From a virus, in IMG/VR virus record IMGVR_UViG_3300030098_003451, positions 1-36,049 of that record: a DNA stretch of 36,049 bases. One strand, given 5' to 3'. A program made the position numbers and the translations under genes. This document shows, one piece after another, positions 1 through 10,067 of this stretch (its first letter is position 1; each line of letters opens with the position of its first letter). The notes beneath the pieces are model-generated. The model saw only the letters and a list, made by a program, of their open reading frames with translations. It did not search any database and was not told the DNA's origin.

Positions 1-11
1 TTGAAGCAGAC

Positions 12-374
12 ATGAAATTAAAGGGTTGGCTTCCTTCATTGCATCCTGCTGGTAGACGACCTACCTTATCTGGCAATAATCCTTTAAGCAATTGGTGGAA
101 TAAAAAAATGGCTACTGGTCAAACTGAATATTCTGATAAAAACAAATATCATCCTTGGTATGATGAACATGCATATGATACTACTGCTAATAGAATGCTT
201 GAAAATTGGCAAGGAAGCGAAAGTCCAGTTAGGTATGATAATAATCAATATCCCGTATATCAGAAACAAAGTGATAAAGCGGCAGCTTTTAGACAGGCTT
301 TTAAAAAAGCAAGAGGAAAAGATTTAGATGTTTTTGAATGGGATGGTAGGAAATATACAACTGAGCTAGCTTAA
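12..374 (+). CDS. C-terminal part of a probable virion protein, possibly truncated by the window edge
   Basis: Reads 120 residues from the first ATG. The frame is open to the window edge and no ribosome binding site is visible before that ATG, so this may be the tail end of a longer gene. The last 30 or so residues are mixed charged and aromatic (FRQAFKKAR, then FEWDGRKYTT). Tails of this kind recur at the ends of virion proteins in marine podoviruses; that is family knowledge, not proof. Its stop overlaps the start of the giant gene (TAATG), so the two are translationally coupled and probably act in the same particle. No enzyme motif is visible. Function unknown. Confidence 0.6.
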   Translation: MKLKGWLPSLHPAGRRPTLSGNNPLSNWWNKKMATGQTEYSDKNKYHPWYDEHAYDTTANRMLENWQGSESPVRYDNNQYPVYQKQSDKAAAFRQAFKKARGKDLDVFEWDGRKYTTELA

Positions 375-3300
375 TGTCATATGAAGCATATAAGATTAAC
401 ACATTAGTTAATCAATATCGAGCTAATCCAGATATGTTCAACGATGACCAGTTGGACGAATTAGAAAGGTTAGCTCAAGATAATAATATAAACTTTAAAA
501 GGAACCAAAGTCCTTTTAGTATAAGGCGTGCTCTTCAGCAAGCTAGTGCTGGTTTTATTGAAGGCTACACTACATTCGATTTAATTCCTAAAGAACCTCG
601 CAATACAGGTGAAGCTATATTTAGACAGCTAGGACATCTTGCAGGTTTTGCTCCAAGTATATTAAAAGCTCCTATAGTAGGTCTTGCCAAGGCTATTTCT
701 CTAGGCACTGGTAGAAAAACTAAAGACATATTAGAAAATAAAATAACAAGCTCTGTTATGAATGCAATTGATTGGGTAGGGCCTCATTCTATTCCTATGA
801 TAGCTCAAAGAAAGACAGTTGGTTATTTTCAAAAGGGAATAAAAAAAGCTGGACTTGACACTGCTGAATATATGAAACGAGGTGCAAAGACTAGAGCTAT
901 AGCTGAAGAAGCTGTTGGTCTTGCAGGTGCATCTGCAGTATCAAGTGTATGGAAAGGCACTGATGCTATTATAGATAGTTTTATAGGTGGTGCAATAGCT
1001 GGTGGTGCTTTTGGTGGAATAGGTAATTTTGTAAATGTATCTAGATTCCATAAAGGCAATGCTCAACAAGTAGAGCAAGCTAATAAATATCTTAGAACAG
1101 CATTAGGTTCAGCAGTTACTGGAGTACCTGCTACTCTTAGAGGTGAACCTACTGAAATGCAAATTTATGAATATTTACTAGGTGGTTTCTTCGGATACAA
1201 TACACGCCCTGCAAAAGAAAGAGCAGCTGGTGAATGGTTAACAGATGCAGAAAGATTTAGAAGTAGGCGTGGTGGTGCTGAGATTCTTGATCCAACACGA
1301 TCTAAAGATTTTTCTCAGTTAACAAAAGAAACTCAAGATTATTTATTATATGAACATCCAATGCCTAAGTCTAGTCAGACTTTTAAAAACTCAGAAGAGT
1401 TAGGTGGCACTACAGGTCAGGCATTGGGATACCTTGAGAACTTTGTTCATAAAGATTTAAATCATAGAGCTGAAGCTGTAAAAGCTTTAGGTAAGAATGC
1501 TACAGAGCAAAAGATAAGACAGTGGTTTGGTACTAAAGCATCACAAGTTTATGAGGCAAGAAAAAAATTCTTTAATTCTTCAAAGCCTTCATCTGAAGCT
1601 TATAGGCAAAAAGATAGTATGGACTTTAATGACCCTGTTGATATTAAAACAGACGATATGAAAGTTCAGTCTATTGCTAAGAACTTATTTCCATCAGTTA
1701 AAGATTCTTTTAAAAATGAATCACAGTTGGCAAATAGAATTAGTACTATTAAAAATAATAATAAAGATTTAGGTGTTGAAAGTTTTATTAACGATGTAGT
1801 GGATTCTACAGGTATAAAGATGAATAAGGCTCAAAGCTCATCTTTGCGTAATTGGTTTCACCAGAAAACTGTTCCAGTGCATACAGTTACTTATATTCCT
1901 ATAAAAGAAACTTGGAATAAAGGGAAAAGAGAATCTGTCACTGTTAGTATACAACGTGGTAAAGATATACATATTGATGATAATGTTGTAGTTGGGGAAA
2001 AATATGGAGAGTTTCCTTTAAACAGATTAACTGATGGTGGCTTTGAGTTATTGACTCATACTGTTAAGAAAAATAAAGCTGAAAAGATTTTAAACAGCAG
2101 ACCTAATTACCAGAAAAGAGAAATTCAGTTTGATCTTGATTTGCAAACTACTCAAGCTATTGCAAGGGAATTATATAATGACCCTAACAACCCTAGATAT
2201 ATTTTTAGTGGAATAAAAGAAAAAAATTCTTTAATGATAGCTCCAATAAAAACAGAGATAAATGGCTCAAGGGTTACTGTGAAGGAAATCTTTGATATTA
2301 TGCAAAACGGATTAAAAGATGTTCCTGCTCCTATAGTAAGGGCTCAATTAGAGAAGGCATATAATATAGCTAAGAACAAATCAATTCATTCTGAGAAAAT
2401 TTTTGAAGATACTTTTATTAGCAATATATTACATCATGCTGAATTAAATGGATTACTAGGTAAGACAGGTGATAAAATCACCGATATGAATGGTCTTGTT
2501 AAAATGTTACAAGCCAAGTATGCAACAAGTCCTAGTGACTTCAATAAGCGTATGCAGTTACTAGGTAATCGTATGACAGCATTAGACCCTAATAGCTTTA
2601 TAGATATATTACCAGACGGACAATTCAATGTTATGTTTGTAAAAGATGCAGATATGTTAAGGCATTTAGGTTATAAAAGAAACCCTAAGACTGGTAAATA
2701 CCCTCATGAAAGCATGACAGATGGTAGTGCTTTATATAGACAGGCTATTACAGAAAGAATACTAGATAGCCTTGGTCTTCCAGATGCAGGACATTTTAAA
2801 CCAGTTACTGTTGGTAAAGGAGAAGGTGGATTATACGCTACTAAGTCTAATGGTCAGTTAGCTACTCCTGCGTGGGAATCATTTATGAGGGCTAATGGAG
2901 TAGACGCTATTGTATTTGGAAGTTCATTAAAATTAAGAGGTGACTATTTAGATACGCCAATTGAATACTCAAAAGAAGCACAAGCATATAGCACTAGAGA
3001 ACCTAATGTATATAAGATTCCAATAAAAGATATGGAAGTAAGCTTAAGTACTTATGAGAATATGAGTAAAGCTACATCTGGAGAATCAGCTCCTTTGCAG
3101 ATATTTAACACTTATGATTTTTTACATACTGGTTATTTAAATGAATGGAATAGTTTAGTTAAAAAAAGTCAATTGGGTACTCAAAAAGCTATAGATGCTA
3201 TTGATGCAAGTACTAATAAACAAGGCACTATTGACATTTCTAAATTTGAAAATAATCTATCAATAGGCAACATTGATATTAGAGAGCTTCCTTTAGATTT

Positions 3301-6300
3301 TGTTATGAAGCATTTAATCCAAAAGGGTGGCGATAAAAAAGTAGGTGCTTTGTTATTTGATAGGATAAAAAAATTAGATGCTAAAGGTGAATTAGAATCT
3401 GATATGTTTAAACCTAATTTAGAATTTAGTTATTCAAAATATCAAGAAATGATGGATAGAATTGATTTAGCACATTCTGGTTTGTATAATACAAGATTTT
3501 CTCTTTTTAAAGATAGCCAAATGCGTTTCTTAAAGAAGTTTATAATTTCTAAATATGCTAATCCTTATATAGAAACAGGTGGTAAGGCTTGGTTAAAGGG
3601 TGTAACTCCAGACATGATACCTATGTTGAGCGTTGATCCTAAGTATGTAACTAAGTCATTCAGTGAAGAGTTTCAAAGAACCAGACTTAAGAACAATAAA
3701 AAAATAAGAGAGGGACATGTATATCTTGACGAAGCTCACAGACAGATGCCTGTGGTACTTGGGGACAAACAATACACTCTTGGCGAGGTTTGGAATTTTT
3801 ATACTAGGAAAACCCCCAAGCCTAAAAAAACAACTTTTAAAGGCATTGAAGATGCTTTGGAACTTGTCGTTATTCGTGTGCCAGCTGATAGTCCTAGTGG
3901 TGTTAGAGTACTTAGGTTTGGCGGCTTTACTAATCAAAAAGGAGCAGGAGCTCTCACTCATCATAAAGATGATTTTTATTTAGGTGGTGCTGATAAGGAT
4001 GCTGATAGTATTAAAATTTTTCAAGGCTTTTCTAAAAAGCTAAGAAATATTATTAAAAGTCAGAAAGACGCTAAAGAACACTACAGAGACCCTAACTCAA
4101 AAGAGTATAATAAAAAGTATGCACAAAATTTAGAAAAAGAATTTGAAGGCAAATTTTTAAATCCTGAAGAACCTTTTTATATATCAGGTCGCAGAAAGGA
4201 CAAGACAAAAAAAGATTTTATAGTAGAGCTTGAAGGTGCTGAAGTTGAACATTATAAACAATTGGTGGATACTAATTTTAAAAAGCTTGATTCAGAAATA
4301 GATTGGGTACGAGGTGGTAAAAGTGGCAAGCGTCCTATTTTTACTCAATACTATGGAGAAAAAGGAACTGAGTATTCGTATACCGAAATGGGTAAACGTG
4401 GTGATTGGTCTCCTTTAACATGGACTCCAGAGTTACTTAAAATAAAGAGTAAAGTAGAGAAAATAACTGGTTATAAGTTTAATAGTGCTGTTGTAAATAA
4501 ATATAAAGATGGCAAAGATAGTATAGGTTTTCATAGAGACAATGAACCAGAGTTAATGAGATCTGATAAGAGAGGCCCTGTTATAGCTTCTGTTAGTTTT
4601 GGTAGCAAAAGGAACTTTATATTAAAAGATAAATCTGGCAAAGCAACTCCATTTGCATTAGAAAATGGTGATTTATTTTTAATGAAAGGAGACACTCAAA
4701 AAAATTACACACACGGAATAGCTAAAGAGAGTACAACCTCTCCTAGAATAAACATAACATTTAGAAGAACTAATTACGGCAGAAGAGATCCTAGAAAAGA
4801 TCCTCAACCTTTTAGAACAAAATCAAAAACAGAAGAAAATGTTGATAAGATTATTCCTCAGTTATTAATGTTTTCTCCTGATTACAGATTAGCTGTTGCT
4901 AAGAGGTCTAAGAGTGGGCAAGATGGTTTAGAGAATGGTTTGTCAGGTGCTTTGTATATTAGAAATATTGTAGACCATGTAAGAAATGCAGGCAAAGGTA
5001 ATGCTTTAATTGTTGATACTCCTGAAGGTAAGTTGTTACTTACAGTGAGAGACAGTAAGAAGCTAGGTGTTGATAGAATGCAATACTTTAGAGATTTAGT
5101 TGGAATGGTTGTTAATAAATCAGCAGATGCTAGTTCCGATCCTACTATTAAAAATTATTCTCATTATAGAGATATGTTGCTTAATTCTATACTAAAAGTT
5201 GAGTTAATTAATGAACACGGAGTAGTTAGCTCTCAAAAAACTTATAAACGATTTAAGCAATTAGTAGAGTCAAGTAAAGATTTAAAACATATTGCTAGGA
5301 GTATTCACCAAGTTAAAGGTAACAATGACTTTAGAAGAATAGATACAGACCTAGTAAAAAGTTTAATAAAAGATGGCGATATTAAACTTATAGGCAACAC
5401 TTATCAAGTTACTCCAAAAGGTTATGAGCGTTTAAATCTTGATGCTGGTGAACGAGTAATTCTCGATCCTTATGGGAGTCTTTTTCAAAAGTATGTTAAT
5501 GGGGAAAAAATACCTAACGGAAAAGGTTTAGCTTATGTTAAGAAAAAAGCTGGTAAGGGTAGAGACTTTAACCTCACTGCTGAGTTTATTCCTAATAAGC
5601 CTGAATTAATTGATTTAGAAGCTGAAGTTGGTTATATATCTCAAAATATGAAAGGTAGAGAAAGTGAAGGGCATCTATTAAAATCTATAATAGATATGGA
5701 GAGACAATTTAAAAGTAGTCCTGTAGGGGGTAAGCAAGATAAACAAGTACAGGGAAGCTATACAGATAGACTCTTAGAGTCGTATAAGGCATTATCTAGA
5801 TATTTAGATTTACAAAAACATGTTGAAACTGGGAAAAAAATTCCTGAGTTTTTAATTAAAGAAATAGAAAATAATACAGCAATTTTAACAGACCATATCA
5901 GTCTAATAAAGCCAGAGACATTAGAAGCTCAATTTAAATTTAATAAAAATTTAGGATTAGATAATTACGGGAAAACAATGGCTCAATTTTCTACTATTGA
6001 ATCATTGCATAAGCAATATATTGACATGCGCAAATACATAGCAAAGAAGGAAAGCAATGTTAAGTTAAAAGAGTTTACTGAATATTTATATAAAAAAACT
6101 AACGAGTTAAAAAGTATTGCAGGTGGTGGCGTTAAAAGCCAAGGACGAGTAGAAGATATGATGAACAAGCATATGGAAATGATAAATAAAAAGGCTATAG
6201 AAAAGAATTTATCTCCTGACCTTTTTTTAAAATATTACCATACATTAGCTATGTCTCCTTTTACTGGTAAGGTAAAAACAAGGAAATTAGGGCGTAACAA

Positions 6301-9300
6301 GAAAGTACAATTTCAATTTGCAGAGCTAGAACATTACGCAACTATCCATGGTTCCAAATTGATACCAAGGAAGACAAGGGAAGAATATTATAGGAATCTT
6401 GAAGGCTTTATAAACAAGCTTGAGTCTAGTTATAATAAACCTTTAACTCAAGAAGGAATTAAAAGACAAGAAGTTAAATTAGAAAAGTCTTTTAAAGAAA
6501 ATGAAAAGCCTTTAAGGTCTTTTAAAGCAGAAAAGATAGTAGATAATATACAGCTTGACCTACCCTTTAAAGCAGCTAAGAAAGCTACATATCAAGATAC
6601 TAAAGAAGGTAAAAAGAATATTGACTATCTTGCATTAAATGGCAGGGATGTAAAAGAAATAGAAACATTTAAAAAGTTTATTAATGAGCATCCTGTTGCA
6701 AGAGAAAATTTTGATGAATGGTTTGGATGGTTTACTCTTAATTTTTCAGATATGACTCCTAGACCTAGTAGTGACATTACTATAAAAGATGTGTATGCAA
6801 TTAATAAATTTTTTAAAGCTGCAGGAGATCCTAAGGATCTTTCTTTTAGCGTAAAAATGTTTTTACATGACCCTAGAACTGTTGACCATCATCTTACTGC
6901 AAGGGGATTTGCAAAGAAAGTAGGCTCTATGCAAATTAAAAGTCCTGTGACTGGTAAAATGATTTCAGTTGCTAAGATAATGTCTCCTAAGGGTATAATA
7001 TCTGAATACAATAAGAATGTAAAAGATAGAGGGATTGACATAGATACTATTAGATTAACTCGTGACCATGAAAAGTTATTTAAATTTATTCAGGAATTAC
7101 CTGATAGAGATGCATTAGTTAGAGAAGTTATAGATTGGAGGGAAGGCACATCTCAAACTGCATTATCTGTTCAAGGTCAGAAGTTAAACAAGTTAATGGA
7201 TAATTATTTTACTAAGATTGGTGATACATATATTTACGCAAAAAATAATAAGGGTGAAAGATATACAGATAATCAAGGTTTATGGAAACTTGATACAGAT
7301 TTTAATACTTTTCTTAAAGACACTCGTGGTGTGCTTAACCCTTACATGCGTTGGGATAAAGATGGTTTATTTAGGTATAAGAAATTTTATGATAAAGTAA
7401 TAAATATTAATGTTGATAATGCTAAAGCTGTTGCCAACATAAGAAAAATTGTAGGTGTAGACGGATTAAAGCGTGCTCAATATGAGCAAAGAGTAGAAGA
7501 TAGACTTAACAAGGCAGAGAAAGCAGGTAAAGTAACAGACCGAAAACAATGGATATTAGACTATAGAAAGAAAAATCCATATAAGGGTATAGGTTGGTTT
7601 GACCCAAGCACTTATGTACCTCATATGAATTTTGGTAAGACAGAAGGTGCTCGAAGAGCATTTGAAAAATCTGTTAAAGCTGCAGCTGATGCTAAATATG
7701 CTGAAGCAAAACAGGTTGCATTAGAAGCTAACAATTCAGAAGCAGAAGCTATTAGTATAGCTAAGAAGGTTAGAGCTGATTACTTAAGACACATGGAAGA
7801 TGTGGGTAATTTTTCATCAGAGTTTTTAACTGCAAAAGATATTATGGATTTAGGTGACGTTACTGATAGTGTTTTAGATAAGTCTCTTGAGAAATTAGGT
7901 CTTAAAACTAGAATAGGGCCATTAGAAGCTAGAGAAGCTAATCTTCAAGGTTATGATAAGTCACATAAGATATTTAATGATTATATAGATAAGGTTGTTA
8001 ATGGGTATTATAAAACTTTATCTGCTATACATGGTGATAAACAGATAAGAGATTTAAAGGTTGCATTTAAAGACAGAAAGGTTCCTCAAACAGAAATAGA
8101 TTATTTTGAAAAATTATATTCTCCTAAAGATAGGAGAAAAAGTAGAAGAAAGGGTGAGGAAGGGGAAGAGATAGTTATACCTATGAAAGATAGAAGGTAT
8201 AAAAATTATGTTGATGTATGGGCAGATTATTTAAAATTACATTTACAAACTGTATTAGGACATCAAACATATTTTCCTGAAAAGATTATGAATGAAGTAG
8301 AAAGAGGTATAGACCCTTTATATCTTAAAGATAAAAGGAATTTATTCTATCTTACTTCAGACCAGAATATGATGAAGCTGTATGAAAAGGTGTGGCAAAA
8401 GAAGAAATTTAAGAATGCTCCTTTTGTAGGTAGGATATTAACTGAGGCTCCCTTAGATCCTAATGCTAGAAAGGAGTATTTTAGCCGTAAAATCCACGAA
8501 TTTGGTAGAATGGAGGCTCAGTATGAGTTAATGACTTTACTGGCGAATACGGGCACTTGGGCTACGAATATTTTTAGTGGTAACATTATGACTGGTGCTA
8601 GTGCAGGGATTAGAAATTTTATAAATATTTTTAACAAGAAAAAAGTTTATGAAAGATTATTAACAGTTAATGGTAAACCAATTTTAAGAACATTAGATGG
8701 TAAACAAGTTGTAGATAGAAAGACACTTACTAATTATCTTGAAGAGCGTGGTATCATTGACAACTTTATACAGAATGAATTTGAATATAATCAAGGCTTA
8801 ACATCTAATCTTCGTAAAGCTGGTATTAGTATGAGGAATTTTAAAAGAGACCTTACTGTTGCTATGAAAACAGAGAAAGGTGTACGAGAAGAAAGCATAC
8901 GAGAAGTTGCTACGAGATATGGAGTGAAGGATATAATGTTGAAGTATGGTTCTTTCTTTATGCGTAATTCTGAACAGTTTAATCGTGTTAATTCCTATAT
9001 GGCTCATGCTATGCAAGCTATTGAAAAGTTTGGGCCTAATGCTAGGGAACTTTCTATAGCTGATCCTTGGGTGCATGAGATGGCTATGAAAGGAATAGAG
9101 AACACTCAATTTTTATATCAAAACAGTTTCAGACCTATGTTTATGCGTACAGCAACTGGTAAGGTTTTAAGTAGGTTTAAATTATTTGCTTGGAATAGTA
9201 TTAGAACAAGGCGTGAATTTTATAAGCAAGCAAAGCTTTATGGCTTTAAAGAAGGCAGCCTAGAATATGAAAGGGCTAAAGATTTGTTCCTTACAGATAT

Positions 9301-9733
9301 GTTTATGATGGCATTAGGTGGAGCGTTTATGTTCAGTATATTTGATACATCACTAGCTCCTCCATATGACTGGATTCAATCATTGGCTGATTGGCTTTAC
9401 GGAGACAAAAAAGAGCGTGACATGGCGTTCTTTGGCAGTCCTTTAGGGCCAGCTAATTTGTTGAAGCCTCCTATTGCTAGGATTCCTGAAGCTATGGGGC
9501 AGATACTTACTGGTGACTGGGAACAATTTAGTGGATATACTGCTTATACATTGTTTCCTTTTGGTAGAATGGCAAGACAAGTAAATCAGCTTGCTGATGA
9601 TAGAGTGGGTAGAGGTTTAGAAAGAGCTCCTGAGATACTATTAAGGGTTCCTTATAATAAGATTCAGTCAAGAATAGAAAGAGCTAGAAGAAGAAGTGAA
9701 CAAGCAGAAACTATAGAAGAGTTTCTTGGCTAG
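374..9733 (+). CDS. Giant virion protein: putative two-barrel (crAss-like) virion RNA polymerase with an embedded AlkB dioxygenase domain
   Basis: 3119 residues, starting on an ATG that overlaps the previous stop. Residues 202-219 are a Gly/Ala hydrophobic stretch. Residues 782-785 (TDGS), FKPV with K809, and VDAIVFGSSLK with K853 resemble the lysine-bearing barrel of YonO/crAss-type RNA polymerases. RVPADSPSG at 1168 followed by GADKDADS resembles the catalytic barrel; D1207, D1209 and D1211 match its DxDxD metal motif. Residues about 1290-1466 form an AlkB (ALKBH2/3-like) domain with NKYKDG, H1387-R-D1389, VSFGS, H1447, and R1458/R1464 six apart. A conserved-looking stretch, MFSPDYRLAVAKRSKSG, follows at about 1497. 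The C-terminal 1600 residues are charged and helical with a hydrophobic segment near 2974-2990, as in ejected internal virion proteins. The AlkB call is strong, the polymerase call moderate. It could instead be a large polyvalent protein with a decayed polymerase. Confidence 0.75.
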   Translation: MSYEAYKINTLVNQYRANPDMFNDDQLDELERLAQDNNINFKRNQSPFSIRRALQQASAGFIEGYTTFDLIPKEPRNTGEAIFRQLGHLAGFAPSILKAPIVGLAKAISLGTGRKTKDILENKITSSVMNAIDWVGPHSIPMIAQRKTVGYFQKGIKKAGLDTAEYMKRGAKTRAIAEEAVGLAGASAVSSVWKGTDAIIDSFIGGAIAGGAFGGIGNFVNVSRFHKGNAQQVEQANKYLRTALGSAVTGVPATLRGEPTEMQIYEYLLGGFFGYNTRPAKERAAGEWLTDAERFRSRRGGAEILDPTRSKDFSQLTKETQDYLLYEHPMPKSSQTFKNSEELGGTTGQALGYLENFVHKDLNHRAEAVKALGKNATEQKIRQWFGTKASQVYEARKKFFNSSKPSSEAYRQKDSMDFNDPVDIKTDDMKVQSIAKNLFPSVKDSFKNESQLANRISTIKNNNKDLGVESFINDVVDSTGIKMNKAQSSSLRNWFHQKTVPVHTVTYIPIKETWNKGKRESVTVSIQRGKDIHIDDNVVVGEKYGEFPLNRLTDGGFELLTHTVKKNKAEKILNSRPNYQKREIQFDLDLQTTQAIARELYNDPNNPRYIFSGIKEKNSLMIAPIKTEINGSRVTVKEIFDIMQNGLKDVPAPIVRAQLEKAYNIAKNKSIHSEKIFEDTFISNILHHAELNGLLGKTGDKITDMNGLVKMLQAKYATSPSDFNKRMQLLGNRMTALDPNSFIDILPDGQFNVMFVKDADMLRHLGYKRNPKTGKYPHESMTDGSALYRQAITERILDSLGLPDAGHFKPVTVGKGEGGLYATKSNGQLATPAWESFMRANGVDAIVFGSSLKLRGDYLDTPIEYSKEAQAYSTREPNVYKIPIKDMEVSLSTYENMSKATSGESAPLQIFNTYDFLHTGYLNEWNSLVKKSQLGTQKAIDAIDASTNKQGTIDISKFENNLSIGNIDIRELPLDFVMKHLIQKGGDKKVGALLFDRIKKLDAKGELESDMFKPNLEFSYSKYQEMMDRIDLAHSGLYNTRFSLFKDSQMRFLKKFIISKYANPYIETGGKAWLKGVTPDMIPMLSVDPKYVTKSFSEEFQRTRLKNNKKIREGHVYLDEAHRQMPVVLGDKQYTLGEVWNFYTRKTPKPKKTTFKGIEDALELVVIRVPADSPSGVRVLRFGGFTNQKGAGALTHHKDDFYLGGADKDADSIKIFQGFSKKLRNIIKSQKDAKEHYRDPNSKEYNKKYAQNLEKEFEGKFLNPEEPFYISGRRKDKTKKDFIVELEGAEVEHYKQLVDTNFKKLDSEIDWVRGGKSGKRPIFTQYYGEKGTEYSYTEMGKRGDWSPLTWTPELLKIKSKVEKITGYKFNSAVVNKYKDGKDSIGFHRDNEPELMRSDKRGPVIASVSFGSKRNFILKDKSGKATPFALENGDLFLMKGDTQKNYTHGIAKESTTSPRINITFRRTNYGRRDPRKDPQPFRTKSKTEENVDKIIPQLLMFSPDYRLAVAKRSKSGQDGLENGLSGALYIRNIVDHVRNAGKGNALIVDTPEGKLLLTVRDSKKLGVDRMQYFRDLVGMVVNKSADASSDPTIKNYSHYRDMLLNSILKVELINEHGVVSSQKTYKRFKQLVESSKDLKHIARSIHQVKGNNDFRRIDTDLVKSLIKDGDIKLIGNTYQVTPKGYERLNLDAGERVILDPYGSLFQKYVNGEKIPNGKGLAYVKKKAGKGRDFNLTAEFIPNKPELIDLEAEVGYISQNMKGRESEGHLLKSIIDMERQFKSSPVGGKQDKQVQGSYTDRLLESYKALSRYLDLQKHVETGKKIPEFLIKEIENNTAILTDHISLIKPETLEAQFKFNKNLGLDNYGKTMAQFSTIESLHKQYIDMRKYIAKKESNVKLKEFTEYLYKKTNELKSIAGGGVKSQGRVEDMMNKHMEMINKKAIEKNLSPDLFLKYYHTLAMSPFTGKVKTRKLGRNKKVQFQFAELEHYATIHGSKLIPRKTREEYYRNLEGFINKLESSYNKPLTQEGIKRQEVKLEKSFKENEKPLRSFKAEKIVDNIQLDLPFKAAKKATYQDTKEGKKNIDYLALNGRDVKEIETFKKFINEHPVARENFDEWFGWFTLNFSDMTPRPSSDITIKDVYAINKFFKAAGDPKDLSFSVKMFLHDPRTVDHHLTARGFAKKVGSMQIKSPVTGKMISVAKIMSPKGIISEYNKNVKDRGIDIDTIRLTRDHEKLFKFIQELPDRDALVREVIDWREGTSQTALSVQGQKLNKLMDNYFTKIGDTYIYAKNNKGERYTDNQGLWKLDTDFNTFLKDTRGVLNPYMRWDKDGLFRYKKFYDKVININVDNAKAVANIRKIVGVDGLKRAQYEQRVEDRLNKAEKAGKVTDRKQWILDYRKKNPYKGIGWFDPSTYVPHMNFGKTEGARRAFEKSVKAAADAKYAEAKQVALEANNSEAEAISIAKKVRADYLRHMEDVGNFSSEFLTAKDIMDLGDVTDSVLDKSLEKLGLKTRIGPLEAREANLQGYDKSHKIFNDYIDKVVNGYYKTLSAIHGDKQIRDLKVAFKDRKVPQTEIDYFEKLYSPKDRRKSRRKGEEGEEIVIPMKDRRYKNYVDVWADYLKLHLQTVLGHQTYFPEKIMNEVERGIDPLYLKDKRNLFYLTSDQNMMKLYEKVWQKKKFKNAPFVGRILTEAPLDPNARKEYFSRKIHEFGRMEAQYELMTLLANTGTWATNIFSGNIMTGASAGIRNFINIFNKKKVYERLLTVNGKPILRTLDGKQVVDRKTLTNYLEERGIIDNFIQNEFEYNQGLTSNLRKAGISMRNFKRDLTVAMKTEKGVREESIREVATRYGVKDIMLKYGSFFMRNSEQFNRVNSYMAHAMQAIEKFGPNARELSIADPWVHEMAMKGIENTQFLYQNSFRPMFMRTATGKVLSRFKLFAWNSIRTRREFYKQAKLYGFKEGSLEYERAKDLFLTDMFMMALGGAFMFSIFDTSLAPPYDWIQSLADWLYGDKKERDMAFFGSPLGPANLLKPPIARIPEAMGQILTGDWEQFSGYTAYTLFPFGRMARQVNQLADDRVGRGLERAPEILLRVPYNKIQSRIERARRRSEQAETIEEFLG

Positions 9734-9742
9734 TTTAAAAAA

Positions 9743-9776
9743 AATATAGAAGCACGAAAAGTCATGCTTCTATATT
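9743..9776 (-). terminator. Terminator hairpin between convergent units
   Basis: A perfect 12-base inverted repeat, AATATAGAAGCA and TGCTTCTATATT, has a 10-base loop. On the minus strand it is followed by a T-run (the A-run at 9737-9744), so it can end the minus-strand operon. It also lies ten bases after the giant gene's stop and can serve both directions. Confidence 0.8.
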
Positions 9777-9788
9777 AATATTGTATTA

Positions 9789-9917
9789 CTATGTACCTTG
9801 TAACCAATCAATTCCTCTGATTAACGAATGAACTGTTAAGCCTAGTCCAATTCCAAGATATAATGTAGACTTTGCTATTACTTCTATTATGAATAACCAA
9901 TCTGGATAGAACATCAT
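9789..9917 (-). CDS. 42-residue single-span membrane protein, lysis candidate
   Basis: Starts MMFYPDW and has one hydrophobic segment, about residues 8-32, before a short polar tail ending LQGT. AGGAG lies eight bases before the first ATG. The start overlaps the stop of the upstream micro gene, so the two are translationally coupled. It is the last gene of the minus-strand operon, just before the terminator. Size and topology allow a small holin or other lysis helper, but no family is recognised and no endolysin is next to it. It could equally be a membrane protein for host takeover. Confidence 0.65.
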   Translation of the reverse strand: MMFYPDWLFIIEVIAKSTLYLGIGLGLTVHSLIRGIDWLQGT

Positions 9918-10054
9918 CTTCTGAACTCCTTTCTTATCCAATTTATCCAAAACCATCTGTCTACAAATTTATCTATTATTAGATATATTATTAAGACAGG
10001 TATCATAATATCGTGTCTATGCTCTATAAGAGCTTGCCAATAGTATTCCCACAT
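9914..10054 (-). CDS. 46-residue membrane protein, lysis candidate
   Basis: Begins MWEYYWQ and has one membrane span (IMIPVLIIYLIIDKF, residues 16-30), then a Trp- and Arg-rich tail. AGGAG precedes the ATG by six bases and the gene follows the 107-residue gene by 13 bases. Its stop overlaps the next start. The short N-terminus, single span and basic tail are compatible with a pinholin-like or spanin-like role, but this is inference from shape alone. Confidence 0.65.
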   Translation of the reverse strand: MWEYYWQALIEHRHDIMIPVLIIYLIIDKFVDRWFWINWIRKEFRR

Positions 10055-10067
10055 AGTGACTCCTATT

